Numbered from the stretch's first letter, positions 1 to 5,125 are shown. The stretch is DNA of 5,503 nucleotides from Anaerolineae bacterium (GCA_028284565.1 JANQRM010000294.1:1-5503); one strand, 5' to 3'. The notes: generated by a model not told the origin, from the sequence alone. Made by a program: numbers and translations.

Positions 1-585
1 ACCGACTTACACGATGTCATCCAACGTGCGAAGCTTCCACTCAAACTGGTTGAACGGCTTATCCAAGCAGGGGCAATGGATGACTGGCATCCCTCACGCC
101 ACCAGCTCCTGTGGGATGCGGGGATCATAGCCAACGCCAAAACATCAACTTCATTAAAGGTGGACACACCCACCATTGCCCTGCCCATACCCACACCCAT
201 TGAACAACTCGACATGGAGTGGGGAGCGATGGGATTATCTACCCACAACCACCCCATGACCTTTTACCGTGATTGGTGTCAACACAAGCGCATCCTCCAC
301 AGCAAACAAATCTGGCACACGAGAGAGAACTTGCTCATCCAAACAGCGGGCAGGGTGATTATGATCCAAGCGCCTCAAACGGCGAATGGGGTTCGTTTCA
401 TTACCCTAGAGGATGAATTCCAACTGATTAATGTGATTGTCTTTCCCAACATCTACCAACGCTTTCGCAGGGTGATACGACGGGAACGCTTCTTATGGTT
501 TGAAGGGGTTGTACAAAAAGAAGAAGGGGTAGTCAATGTCATCGCCAAGTCTGTTAGACGTTTACCGCGTTTAGAGACGGTTTAA
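1..585 (+). CDS. dnaE2: Error-prone DNA polymerase III alpha subunit, DnaE2/ImuC type (C-terminal part, 5' end outside window)
   Basis: The reading frame is open from base 1 and ends with TAA at 583-585, giving the last 194 residues of a protein that normally exceeds 1000. The first 40 residues (LIQAGAMDDW, then an R..LLW segment) fit the helix-hairpin-helix region of bacterial PolIII alpha subunits. They are followed by a linker containing MGLSTHNHP, which resembles the GL..HP motif of DnaE2. An OB-fold spans about residues 113-185 and carries QTANGVRFITLEDE and EGVVQKEEGVV, close to the DnaE2/ImuC pattern (GTAKGVVFxTLEDE). The protein stops soon after the OB-fold, without the tau-binding tail of replicative DnaE1, which favours the translesion, SOS-linked paralogue. 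The polymerase active site lies upstream and cannot be checked. No clear terminator follows. An atypical replicative DnaE with a short tail is the main alternative. Confidence 0.84.
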   Translation, partial: TDLHDVIQRAKLPLKLVERLIQAGAMDDWHPSRHQLLWDAGIIANAKTSTSLKVDTPTIALPIPTPIEQLDMEWGAMGLSTHNHPMTFYRDWCQHKRILHSKQIWHTRENLLIQTAGRVIMIQAPQTANGVRFITLEDEFQLINVIVFPNIYQRFRRVIRRERFLWFEGVVQKEEGVVNVIAKSVRRLPRLETV

Positions 586-625
586 AGGACCTGAGAATGT
601 TGAAGATATAGTATGGGTAAGGCGT

Positions 626-654
626 TTGACAAAAATGAGTAAATTCAATAAACT
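626..654 (+). promoter_or_regulatory. Putative sigma-70-type promoter of the regulator operon
   Basis: A perfect -35 hexamer TTGACA (626-631) is followed by a 17-base spacer and a -10 hexamer TAAACT (649-654, four of six consensus bases). Transcription would start near 661, leaving a leader of about 90 bases before the ATG at 753. The surroundings are strongly A+T-rich, as expected for a promoter, but that also raises the chance of a fortuitous -10 match. Confidence 0.55.
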
Positions 655-665
655 ATTTACAAGAA

Positions 666-685
666 AATCGACTTATTTGTTGATT
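666..685 (+). promoter_or_regulatory. Imperfect palindrome, candidate operator or leader hairpin
   Basis: AATCGAC (666-672) and GTTGATT (679-685) form 7-base arms around TTATTT, with one mismatch in DNA that becomes a G-U pair in RNA. It lies directly after the predicted transcription start, a common place for autoregulation by XRE-type repressors. A role as operator for the regulator encoded at 753 is inference from position only. A second small A+T-only inverted repeat (TAATA/TATTA, 703-715) lies further downstream. Confidence 0.3.
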
Positions 686-740
686 AAAATAAATGGATTA
701 CATAATAATTTATTAGATTTACCATCTTTATCCTGTGAAC

Positions 741-744
741 AAGG
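741..744 (+). promoter_or_regulatory. Ribosome binding site deciding the regulator start
   Basis: AAGG lies 8 bases before ATG 753. It favours this start over the GTG at 735, which has only A/T and pyrimidine-rich sequence ahead of it. Confidence 0.5.
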
Positions 745-752
745 TTTGGAAT

Positions 753-1214
753 ATGCCAACAATCAAACCACTGCCCTTACACGAATTAATCAATTTTTTA
801 TTTGAGTATGTTCTTAAACCCGATGGCAAACCCTACTCCAATTCCGAAGTGGCCGATGCCATTGGCATTTCTCGTCCAAGTATTACACTCATTCGCCAAG
901 GTCAACAAGAAAATCCCACACTCAATACCGTTCGTGCCATTCTAAACTTCTTTGCTGTACCTAGTGCTTACCTCGATGTGAAATCTAGAGAAGAAGCGAT
1001 CAACATATTGCTATCTGAACAAGAAGAAATCACCTTTAACTTGCGTCTTCGTAATCTTAAGGGTTCGGAACTCTCACCCCGACTCTTGAAACAAGTCAAA
1101 GCTGTAGCTCAATACGCAATCGATTTATACCAAGCACAAGAATATGGACTACCGGAACCCGAATTACCCAACTTCCCCTCGCTTGAAGAAGAAATGGATG
1201 ATGTTCCTAAATAG
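753..1214 (+). CDS. XRE-family helix-turn-helix transcriptional regulator, partner of an ImmA/IrrE peptidase
   Basis: A cytoplasmic DNA-binding protein of 153 residues. The XRE/Cro-type domain covers about residues 10-75. The helix-turn-helix is visible as SEVADAIGISRPSITLIRQG (31-50), followed by NPTLNTVRAILNFFAVP (54-70), the usual closing helices of this domain. The second half has LSPRLLKQVKAVAQYAIDL (108-126), matching the C-terminal 'LSPESL..IA..I' helix typical of regulators paired with ImmA-like proteins in Actinobacteria. I chose ATG 753 because AAGG (741-744) sits 8 bases upstream; an in-frame GTG at 735 lacks a ribosome site. It is the first gene of the operon and lies 21 bases before the peptidase start. 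It probably represses its own promoter and is relieved by the peptidase (family knowledge plus inference). Target sites are unknown. Confidence 0.9.
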   Translation: MPTIKPLPLHELINFLFEYVLKPDGKPYSNSEVADAIGISRPSITLIRQGQQENPTLNTVRAILNFFAVPSAYLDVKSREEAINILLSEQEEITFNLRLRNLKGSELSPRLLKQVKAVAQYAIDLYQAQEYGLPEPELPNFPSLEEEMDDVPK

Positions 1215-1225
1215 AGTTTGTTATC

Positions 1226-1230
1226 GAGGA
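1226..1230 (+). promoter_or_regulatory. Ribosome binding site deciding the ImmA-like peptidase start
   Basis: GAGGA lies 5 bases before ATG 1236 and 11 bases before the in-frame ATG 1242. An upstream in-frame TTG at 1218 would place this Shine-Dalgarno inside the gene, so it is disfavoured. Confidence 0.55.
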
Positions 1231-1235
1231 ATCGG

Positions 1236-1745
1236 ATGGACATGCACAAATGTCAACAAATTTGTGAATCTTTGGAATACAATTGGAGGGACTTTTCCTT
1301 AGCAACCTTCACCCAGCACATTGCCGCCCAACGTCAGCGACCCATTCAGACGTTAGGTGTCGTGAATCTTGATCTACCAATGTGTCTTCGAGTGGGTCGA
1401 AGCGACTTCATTTTCTATCCTGCCTCTCAAACACGTAGCAAGCAGATTCATGATGTCTTGCACGAACTCGCTCATATTCTCTTAGGGCATATTGACAAAA
1501 CACCAAATTCATCTACTGTGATGGACAATCTGATTATCAATCTCGGCATTCGTTTTCGTCGATATAAGCCTACTGATTTACACGCTTCAAGAGAAGAAAG
1601 AGAAGCGGAATTTTTGGCTTATCTCATACAATCCAAAATTAGCGAACATAATCAAATACAAGCACTCATACGGGTTGATAATACGGACGATTTTCGCTTC
1701 CCGCCTTTTACGGCATCTTATCTCATTTCAAGCTCAAAACCATGA
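1236..1745 (+). CDS. ImmA/IrrE-like zinc metallopeptidase (COG2856 type)
   Basis: A soluble protein of 169 residues. The zinc-binding and catalytic motif HELAH is at residues 76-80, within VLHELAHILLGH. A downstream REEREAEFLAYLI helix (119-131) supplies the usual third ligand, most likely E123. The segment before the motif, VGRSDFIFYPASQTRSKQIH, fits the beta strand and helix that precede the active site in ImmA-like proteins. ImmA of ICEBs1 cleaves the repressor ImmR, and IrrE of Deinococcus cleaves DdrO. By analogy this protein probably cleaves or controls the XRE regulator encoded just upstream. The C-terminal 35 residues (NTDDFRFPPF and onward) resemble no sensor I recognise. The stop codon overlaps the next start (ATGA, 1742-1745), so the following gene is probably translationally coupled. 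Members of such pairs are sometimes annotated as toxin-antitoxin components; nothing here indicates toxicity. Confidence 0.88.
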   Translation: MDMHKCQQICESLEYNWRDFSLATFTQHIAAQRQRPIQTLGVVNLDLPMCLRVGRSDFIFYPASQTRSKQIHDVLHELAHILLGHIDKTPNSSTVMDNLIINLGIRFRRYKPTDLHASREEREAEFLAYLIQSKISEHNQIQALIRVDNTDDFRFPPFTASYLISSSKP

Positions 1746-2737
1746 ATATCATCACCATTGTCATTCTTCTAAACACAATTGTCTATATGGCGATTCTCAT
1801 TCGGGATATTCGTGGTTACAGCCGAACGTACCGATTGCTCGATAATAGACTAAATTTTTGGCTCATCATCACTGCTGTTGCACTTGGAATCAATAATTTC
1901 ATTATCAATTATGAAATCGAGCAAGCCCTTCAAGCACAAGTTGCTTATACCAATATCCCTATCTTTTCGATAGTTAAAATCCTCACAACTATCCTAATGC
2001 AACTTCATGTGTTCGTCTGGTTGATACGCAAATATACCATTTTTAATGTTCCCCAATGGATCACCCAGATGCACGTCATATCAGTGTGTCTACTTATTGC
2101 TAGCAATTTGCTTTTATACAATCGCATTCCCTATTATCAATTACAATTAATCACATCAAGTAGCAGTGCTCTGATTGCATTGATATCAGGTTACGCCATA
2201 TTGCCTATCACAAGGACTATTTACCATACTGAAACAGATAAGGCACGGCGTATCAAATTTGGATGGTTTCTGATTGGACTAATTCCTAGTAGTATCGCTA
2301 TGTTGCTTATTTTCATTGATGGCATTTGGAAACTTACCCACAACATAACAACTATTTATACTCCCATATATATCGTAGCTGAGGTTCTGCGCGAAGCTCA
2401 GGTTATCAGTGGTGTGATAATGAATCATGGCAACTATCTTAGTTGGTTAGGCTTTCCACGCAAATTCTTTCTGTATCAACAGCTCAAGAAGTTGGCTCAT
2501 TTTATCCATCAAGAAGCTGACATTCAAAACGTAGGATTTCCAATCCCCCATCCCCATCCAATACCGTCTCAGATTGATCTTCTCATTTTGAGACAATACA
2601 TAAATATCCTTGATGCCTATATCTTTCTACCATTGGATAGCCAGCTTCGGAAATCTATTCAAAAACTCAACCACCCAGAAACGGATTACGACAGCAATCT
2701 CAATATGCTATCCAACCTAAGTCAGGAATATTTATGA
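1742..2737 (+). CDS. Multi-pass membrane protein, MAB_1171c/DUF6545-like (putative transporter or sensor)
   Basis: A 331-residue integral membrane protein. Hydrophobic segments lie at about 3-20, 39-57, 72-96, 110-126, 134-156, 172-196 and 204-227, suggesting seven helices. A cytoplasmic tail of about 100 residues follows, starting near NYLSWLGFPRKFFLYQQLKKL and including QIDLLILRQYINILDAYIFL. Seven short helices plus a tail with a conserved-looking 'LW..L' and 'EIRDALL.LRPY'-like region recall the MAB_1171c family 'putative transporter' of Actinobacteria, which I remember beside XRE and ImmA-like genes. The match is by architecture and context and is not certain. There is no Shine-Dalgarno before ATG 1742; its start overlaps the previous stop (ATGA), implying coupling. 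The next gene also overlaps by ATGA. Transport has not been shown from sequence; a membrane sensor or anchor for the switch is equally plausible. There is no signal peptide cleavage site that I can see. Confidence 0.72.
   Translation: MNIITIVILLNTIVYMAILIRDIRGYSRTYRLLDNRLNFWLIITAVALGINNFIINYEIEQALQAQVAYTNIPIFSIVKILTTILMQLHVFVWLIRKYTIFNVPQWITQMHVISVCLLIASNLLLYNRIPYYQLQLITSSSSALIALISGYAILPITRTIYHTETDKARRIKFGWFLIGLIPSSIAMLLIFIDGIWKLTHNITTIYTPIYIVAEVLREAQVISGVIMNHGNYLSWLGFPRKFFLYQQLKKLAHFIHQEADIQNVGFPIPHPHPIPSQIDLLILRQYINILDAYIFLPLDSQLRKSIQKLNHPETDYDSNLNMLSNLSQEYL
2724..2727 (+). promoter_or_regulatory. Ribosome binding site of the FAD oxidoreductase, inside the preceding gene
   Basis: AGGA lies 6 bases before ATG 2734, within the last codons of the membrane-protein gene. 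Together with the ATGA overlap it fixes the start and supports coupled translation. Confidence 0.55.
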
Positions 2738-4029
2738 ACAAACGTACAGCGATTGTCCTAGGTGCTGGTATAAGTGGGCTACTCAATGCTCGTGTGTTAA
2801 GTGACTATTTTGACAACGTCATCGTATTAGAACGGGATGATGTGGAGCAATCGCGACAAGGTACCCCTCAAGATCGACACATCCACCAGCTTTTGGCCAA
2901 AGGGTACCTAATACTTACTGATCTATTTCCTCATATCTCAGAAGAATTCACAGCCAGAAATTTGCCGGAGTATAGTTGGACGAAAGATATTTACATCGTC
3001 ACATCGAGTGGTGTTGGGCTCAAATACGATTCGGGAATTAGTGGCTATAGTGTCTCTCGTCCTTATTTAGAGAGTATTATCCGAAATCAGACCGAAAAAA
3101 GTCTCAATGTCACTCTTAAAACCGATCATCGTGTAGAAGCCTTGCTTATGGAAGATGGAAGCATTGTAGGTGTAAAAACTACACAAGGTACTATTCATGG
3201 CAACCTGATTCTCGATGCAACAGGACGACAATCTAAGACTCCTCTATGGCTAGCACAGCTAGGATATCAACAGCCAAAAGTTTCAACTGTTGATCCTCAG
3301 ATGGGGTATGCGACACGATGGTATACAATTCCTACTTCAGTCCAGTTACCAGTTCCTTCTACTATAGTCCAACCTAGGTATCGAGACCACTTTTATAGAG
3401 GAGCTGCCGGAGTAATTGTCGAGAATAGAAAAGTTGTCATCACAATGCTGGGTACCAACCGAGATTATCCACCGACCGATGAAAACGGGTTTCGCCATTT
3501 TGCCCAAAGCCTTCCAGATCCCATTATTGTGGATTGGATTGATCGACTTGAGCCAATATCGCCCATCTATGGGTTCCGAGCAGTTAATCGAATGTACCAC
3601 TATGATAAACTCAAGTTACCTGATAACTTGTTGATAACCGGGGACGCATTTTGTACATTCAACCCATTTTATGGGCAGGGAATGACGGTCATTGCGATGC
3701 AGGCGAAGTTGCTCCAAAAATTTCTCACACAAAGGAAACTTCAAAAACCGTCCTTTTCAAACAAATATCACCGAGCACAAGCGCGACTAGTGCAAACTGC
3801 TTGGTTGATGGCAACGCTTGAAGATTTAAGAAATCCAAAAGTTCTTGGCGCGACCAAACGCTTTTATCACAAACTCGCTCAACGATATATTGACAAACTG
3901 ATCTCAGCTTTCACCGATGACATAGAAACAAGTACGATCTTTCTTGAGGTGATGCATTTTATGAAGCATCCTATCCACCTTGTTCATCCAAGGATCTTGT
4001 GGAAAATCCTGATTAAAAGTCAATATTAA
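2734..4029 (+). CDS. FAD-dependent oxidoreductase/monooxygenase (UbiH/PHBH-like fold)
   Basis: A 431-residue cytoplasmic flavoprotein. The N-terminal Rossmann dinucleotide site GAGISG (10-15) is followed by the acidic ribose-binding E33 in VLERD. The segment TPQDRHIHQLLAKG (44-57) matches the PQ..H.H.LL..G signature of a family of FAD oxidoreductases common in Actinobacteria. DATGRQSKTPLWL (161-173) is the DG-type motif. GDAFCTFNPFYGQGMTV (303-319) is the second FAD motif, with D304 contacting the ribityl chain. The C-terminal 90 residues are helical with no recognised domain. Length is normal for the group. The substrate cannot be read from sequence; hydroxylation, epoxidation or a dehydrogenation of a small lipophilic molecule are all possible. 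It is the last gene of the coupled operon, so it is probably an effector under control of the XRE/ImmA switch (inference). A geranylgeranyl-reductase-like role is a less likely alternative. Confidence 0.87.
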   Translation: MNKRTAIVLGAGISGLLNARVLSDYFDNVIVLERDDVEQSRQGTPQDRHIHQLLAKGYLILTDLFPHISEEFTARNLPEYSWTKDIYIVTSSGVGLKYDSGISGYSVSRPYLESIIRNQTEKSLNVTLKTDHRVEALLMEDGSIVGVKTTQGTIHGNLILDATGRQSKTPLWLAQLGYQQPKVSTVDPQMGYATRWYTIPTSVQLPVPSTIVQPRYRDHFYRGAAGVIVENRKVVITMLGTNRDYPPTDENGFRHFAQSLPDPIIVDWIDRLEPISPIYGFRAVNRMYHYDKLKLPDNLLITGDAFCTFNPFYGQGMTVIAMQAKLLQKFLTQRKLQKPSFSNKYHRAQARLVQTAWLMATLEDLRNPKVLGATKRFYHKLAQRYIDKLISAFTDDIETSTIFLEVMHFMKHPIHLVHPRILWKILIKSQY

Positions 4030-4146
4030 TGTCTGCGTATGGTCTAAAAATTAATGTTAGGTTTTGCTATATGCATTCATCTCTCATGAAGTTAGAAAGT
4101 AACTACCCATAATCAAAAAGACGACAAATGATATATCCTCAACACA
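4030..4146. other. Intergenic spacer after the FAD oxidoreductase
   Basis: A+T-rich, with no convincing hairpin-plus-T-run terminator for the upstream operon. An 8-base direct repeat ATTAATGT occurs at 4025-4032 and 4050-4057. A weak promoter candidate, ATGAAG (4086-4091) with a 16-base gap to CATAAT (4108-4113), points toward the small genes downstream; only the -10 is good. Confidence 0.35.
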
Positions 4147-4281
4147 ATGAATTATGCAACCTTTTGCACTTTTATCGAGTCTATTCTCTGGAAACTTGTC
4201 ACTGCGAGATTGGCATCCATATTTTGTGTGCTAGGTGTATTTTTATTCATTAAAGTTGAATTAGGTTGGGTGGTACCATGA
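4147..4281 (+). CDS. Small hydrophobic peptide, 44 residues, unknown function
   Basis: A short frame from ATG 4147 to TGA 4279-4281. The peptide begins MNYATFCTFIESILWKL and has a hydrophobic stretch at about residues 22-35 (LASIFCVLGVFLFI), then a lysine, a glutamate and GWVVP at the end. It fits a single-pass membrane peptide. The strongest argument that it is real is that its stop overlaps the ATG of the next gene as ATGA (4278-4281), the same junction used twice in the operon upstream. Against it, there is no Shine-Dalgarno before 4147 and the region is A+T-rich, so a chance frame is possible. I recognise no family. Roles such as a regulatory membrane peptide or a small toxin would be guesses. 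Confidence 0.45.
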   Translation: MNYATFCTFIESILWKLVTARLASIFCVLGVFLFIKVELGWVVP

Positions 4282-4478
4282 AAAGCCAGCAGTCTCATCG
4301 TAAAGAAAAGATCAGTCGTATTCTTGCCATCCTAAAAACGTTGCCTGATGATGTGATTAAACAACTGCTGGATCAATGGGAAACTGAATTAGTTGCAAAT
4401 GCAAAACAAACGCTCCAAATTGATGTAGATACAAATGATTCACTGCAGGGAGATTCGGATGAAAATCCTTCCCAATAG
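4278..4478 (+). CDS. Small charged helical protein, 66 residues, unknown function
   Basis: Starting at ATG 4278, the product is basic and helical at the N terminus (HRKEKISRILAILKTL, then PDDVIKQLLDQWETEL to residue 39). It ends in a polar, acidic, probably disordered tail (about 49-66, rich in D, N, S, Q). I do not recognise it. An in-frame TTG at 4266 would add four residues, but the ATGA overlap with the preceding small gene favours ATG 4278. GGTGG at 4269-4273 is at best a weak ribosome site, so expression may depend on coupling. The N-terminal heptad-like leucines and isoleucines suggest a short coiled coil or dimerisation helix. With the hydrophobic peptide upstream it forms a two-gene unit; a membrane peptide plus soluble partner is a reasonable hypothesis only. 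Confidence 0.55.
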   Translation: MKSQQSHRKEKISRILAILKTLPDDVIKQLLDQWETELVANAKQTLQIDVDTNDSLQGDSDENPSQ

Positions 4479-4480
4479 CT

Positions 4481-4557
4481 TTCAATACTGTAACAGATTG
4501 CTTCAATAAGAAAATAGCGCGTCAGGGTGTGACCCGGCGCGTCGTGGTCATATTGAA
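4481..4557. repeat. Nested short direct and inverted repeats
   Basis: TTCAATA occurs at 4481-4487 and 4502-4508 (21-base period), and its complement TATTGAA at 4551-4557. Between them GCGCGTC is repeated at 4517-4523 and 4537-4543 (20-base period), flanking the GGGT/ACCC hairpin. The two periods near 20-21 bases (about two helical turns) would suit a protein-binding array, but with so few copies this may be chance. Confidence 0.4.
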
Positions 4558-4570
4558 ACGCCACAGCATA

Positions 4571-4588
4571 GCAAGCCGCACGGCTTGC
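4571..4588. repeat. Perfect 8-bp inverted repeat with 2-base centre
   Basis: GCAAGCCG (4571-4578) and CGGCTTGC (4581-4588) around CA. It is too tight for an unstrained RNA hairpin without opening the innermost pair. No T-run follows on either strand, so it is not an obvious intrinsic terminator for the small genes that end at 4478. Confidence 0.7.
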
Positions 4589-4907
4589 GACGACAGAGCA
4601 GGGATCAGGCTGACGGTTCTCCATGTCCCGTCTGACCTTGTCCTTCATTCACAGCAGTGGCTGGATCGTTATGCTTCGCGCCAGATATTGCCAGTCGCTG
4701 GCTACACTACCCTTCTTGCTTCTCCATGCAGACGGCATCCCATAACATAATTACCGTCCGGTTGCCTATCGGTCTGAACCTCGTCCGCTGTCATTATAGA
4801 TGGGCATTGTAGTGCCATTTGCAATGTCGGATTCTCAGAAGTTGGCACAACGCTGTTCAGATGTATGTCCCCGTTGCCTTCCTGTAGACACTGTCTGAGC
4901 CTGCTGT

Positions 4908-4950
4908 CACTCCGTCCCAAAGCAGTGCACGGAGTGTTGCCATGATGGCA
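4908..4950. repeat. Two adjacent hairpins, left arm of mirrored element
   Basis: CACTCCGT (4908-4915) pairs with ACGGAGTG (4929-4936) around a 13-base loop. It is followed at once by TGCCAT-G-ATGGCA (4938-4950). The same two motifs recur in opposite order at 5050-5086. Confidence 0.7.
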
Positions 4951-4964
4951 CATTCCGACACCGA

Positions 4965-5030
4965 GTCAAGGCACTTGCGTCTGGCTTGTGCCGTTTCACT
5001 CAACGCAAGTGCCCGAAGGGTTCCCTTGAC
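4965..5030. repeat. Central long stem: 11-bp perfect inverted repeat with 5-bp outer stem
   Basis: GGCACTTGCGT (4970-4980) and ACGCAAGTGCC (5003-5013) are perfect complements around a 22-base loop. GTCAA (4965-4969) can continue the stem by pairing with TTGAC (5026-5030), skipping 12 bases on the right. That outer pairing competes with the hairpin at 5020-5048, so two alternative folds exist. Confidence 0.7.
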
Positions 5031-5048
5031 ACGCTGTCTGAAGGGAAC
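5020..5048. repeat. Strong stem-loop, 12 base pairs
   Basis: GTTCCCTT (5020-5027) pairs with AAGGGAAC (5041-5048). Inside it GACA (5028-5031) pairs with TGTC (5035-5038) around the triloop CGC, with a 2-base bulge (TG) on one side. No T-run follows, so it is not a standard terminator. Confidence 0.7.
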
Positions 5049-5049
5049 G

Positions 5050-5086
5050 TGCCAGGACAGTGGCAACTCCGGCACAGGGTCGGAGT
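5050..5086. repeat. Two adjacent hairpins, right arm of mirrored element
   Basis: TGCCA/TGGCA (5050-5054 with 5061-5065) is followed at once by ACTCCG/CGGAGT (5066-5071 with 5081-5086). TGGCAACTCCG (5061-5071) is also complementary to 4930-4942 if two bases there (GT) are bulged, giving an 11-bp long-range stem. Confidence 0.65.
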
Positions 5087-5097
5087 GCAAAATAGCA

Positions 5098-5110
5098 GGC
5101 GCATAGCGCC
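5098..5110 (+). repeat. G+C-rich hairpin directly before the ssb ribosome site
   Basis: GGCGC (5098-5102) and GCGCC (5106-5110) form a 5-bp all-G/C stem with ATA loop. It ends on the base next to the Shine-Dalgarno. It could affect ribosome access or protect the 5' end of a processed transcript; neither is shown by the sequence. Confidence 0.6.
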
Positions 5111-5117
5111 AGGAGGT
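5111..5117 (+). promoter_or_regulatory. Near-perfect Shine-Dalgarno of ssb
   Basis: AGGAGGT is fully complementary to the consensus 16S rRNA 3' end and sits 8 bases before ATG 5126. It is far stronger than any ribosome site in the upstream cassette and fixes the ssb start. Confidence 0.85.
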
Positions 5118-5125
5118 AACGTATC

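Larger units (their letters stand above)
4479..5125. other. Palindrome-rich non-coding region upstream of ssb
   Basis: 647 bases without a convincing gene. Its base composition shifts from the A+T-rich cassette to a G+C-richer sequence near 4517. Besides the elements listed separately it holds these inverted repeats: GGGT/ACCC (4525-4535), GACGG/CCGTC (4612-4632), GCCAG/CTGGC with loop TCG (4690-4702), CATTG/CAATG (4805-4826), GTGCCA/TGGCAC (4812-4848), GTTG/CAAC (4841-4851) and AGACA/TGTCT (4886-4896). The hairpin density rises toward ssb. It could be a structured RNA, a long leader of ssb, a single-strand-folding DNA element (origin or transfer-type), or repeat debris. No promoter or terminator with good match is visible, and nothing resembles RNase P RNA, tmRNA or a tRNA. 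Confidence 0.6.

Noticed and set aside
735..752. GTG 735 as start of the XRE regulator.
   Set aside because: No Shine-Dalgarno; ATG 753 has AAGG at good spacing and gives the usual N terminus for the family.
635..805. A 56-codon frame starting at ATG 635.
   Set aside because: It starts inside the predicted promoter, has no ribosome site, overlaps the regulator gene out of frame by 53 bases, and its composition simply reflects the A+T-rich leader.
1218..1235. TTG 1218 as start of the ImmA-like peptidase.
   Set aside because: It would put the GAGGA ribosome site inside the gene; ATG 1236 has it 5 bases upstream.
4373..4648. Minus-strand frame of 91 codons.
   Set aside because: It overlaps the 66-codon gene and the hairpin region, has no recognisable motif, and its cysteine- and serine-rich product looks random.
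4529..4750. Plus-strand frame of 73 codons in the palindrome-rich region.
   Set aside because: No ribosome site, runs through hairpins, and the product resembles no family I know.
5026..5054. TTGACA (5026-5031) as -35 of an ssb promoter.
   Set aside because: At 17-18 bases downstream only GTGCCA or TGCCAG is found, which is a poor -10; the hexamer is explained by the hairpin it belongs to.
4702..5090. Overlapping minus-strand frames (4702-4953 and 4857-5090).
   Set aside because: They are in different frames, overlap each other and the inverted repeats, and lack motifs; a degraded gene cannot be excluded but nothing supports one.
4479..5125. CRISPR array.
   Set aside because: The repeats are short, variable and palindromic, with no regular repeat-spacer pattern and no cas genes.
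586..5125. LexA-type SOS boxes (GAAC-N4-GTTC) for dnaE2-like or ssb control.
   Set aside because: No such palindrome found in 586-752 or 4479-5125; the closest, GAAC at 738 region followed by TTTG, does not match.
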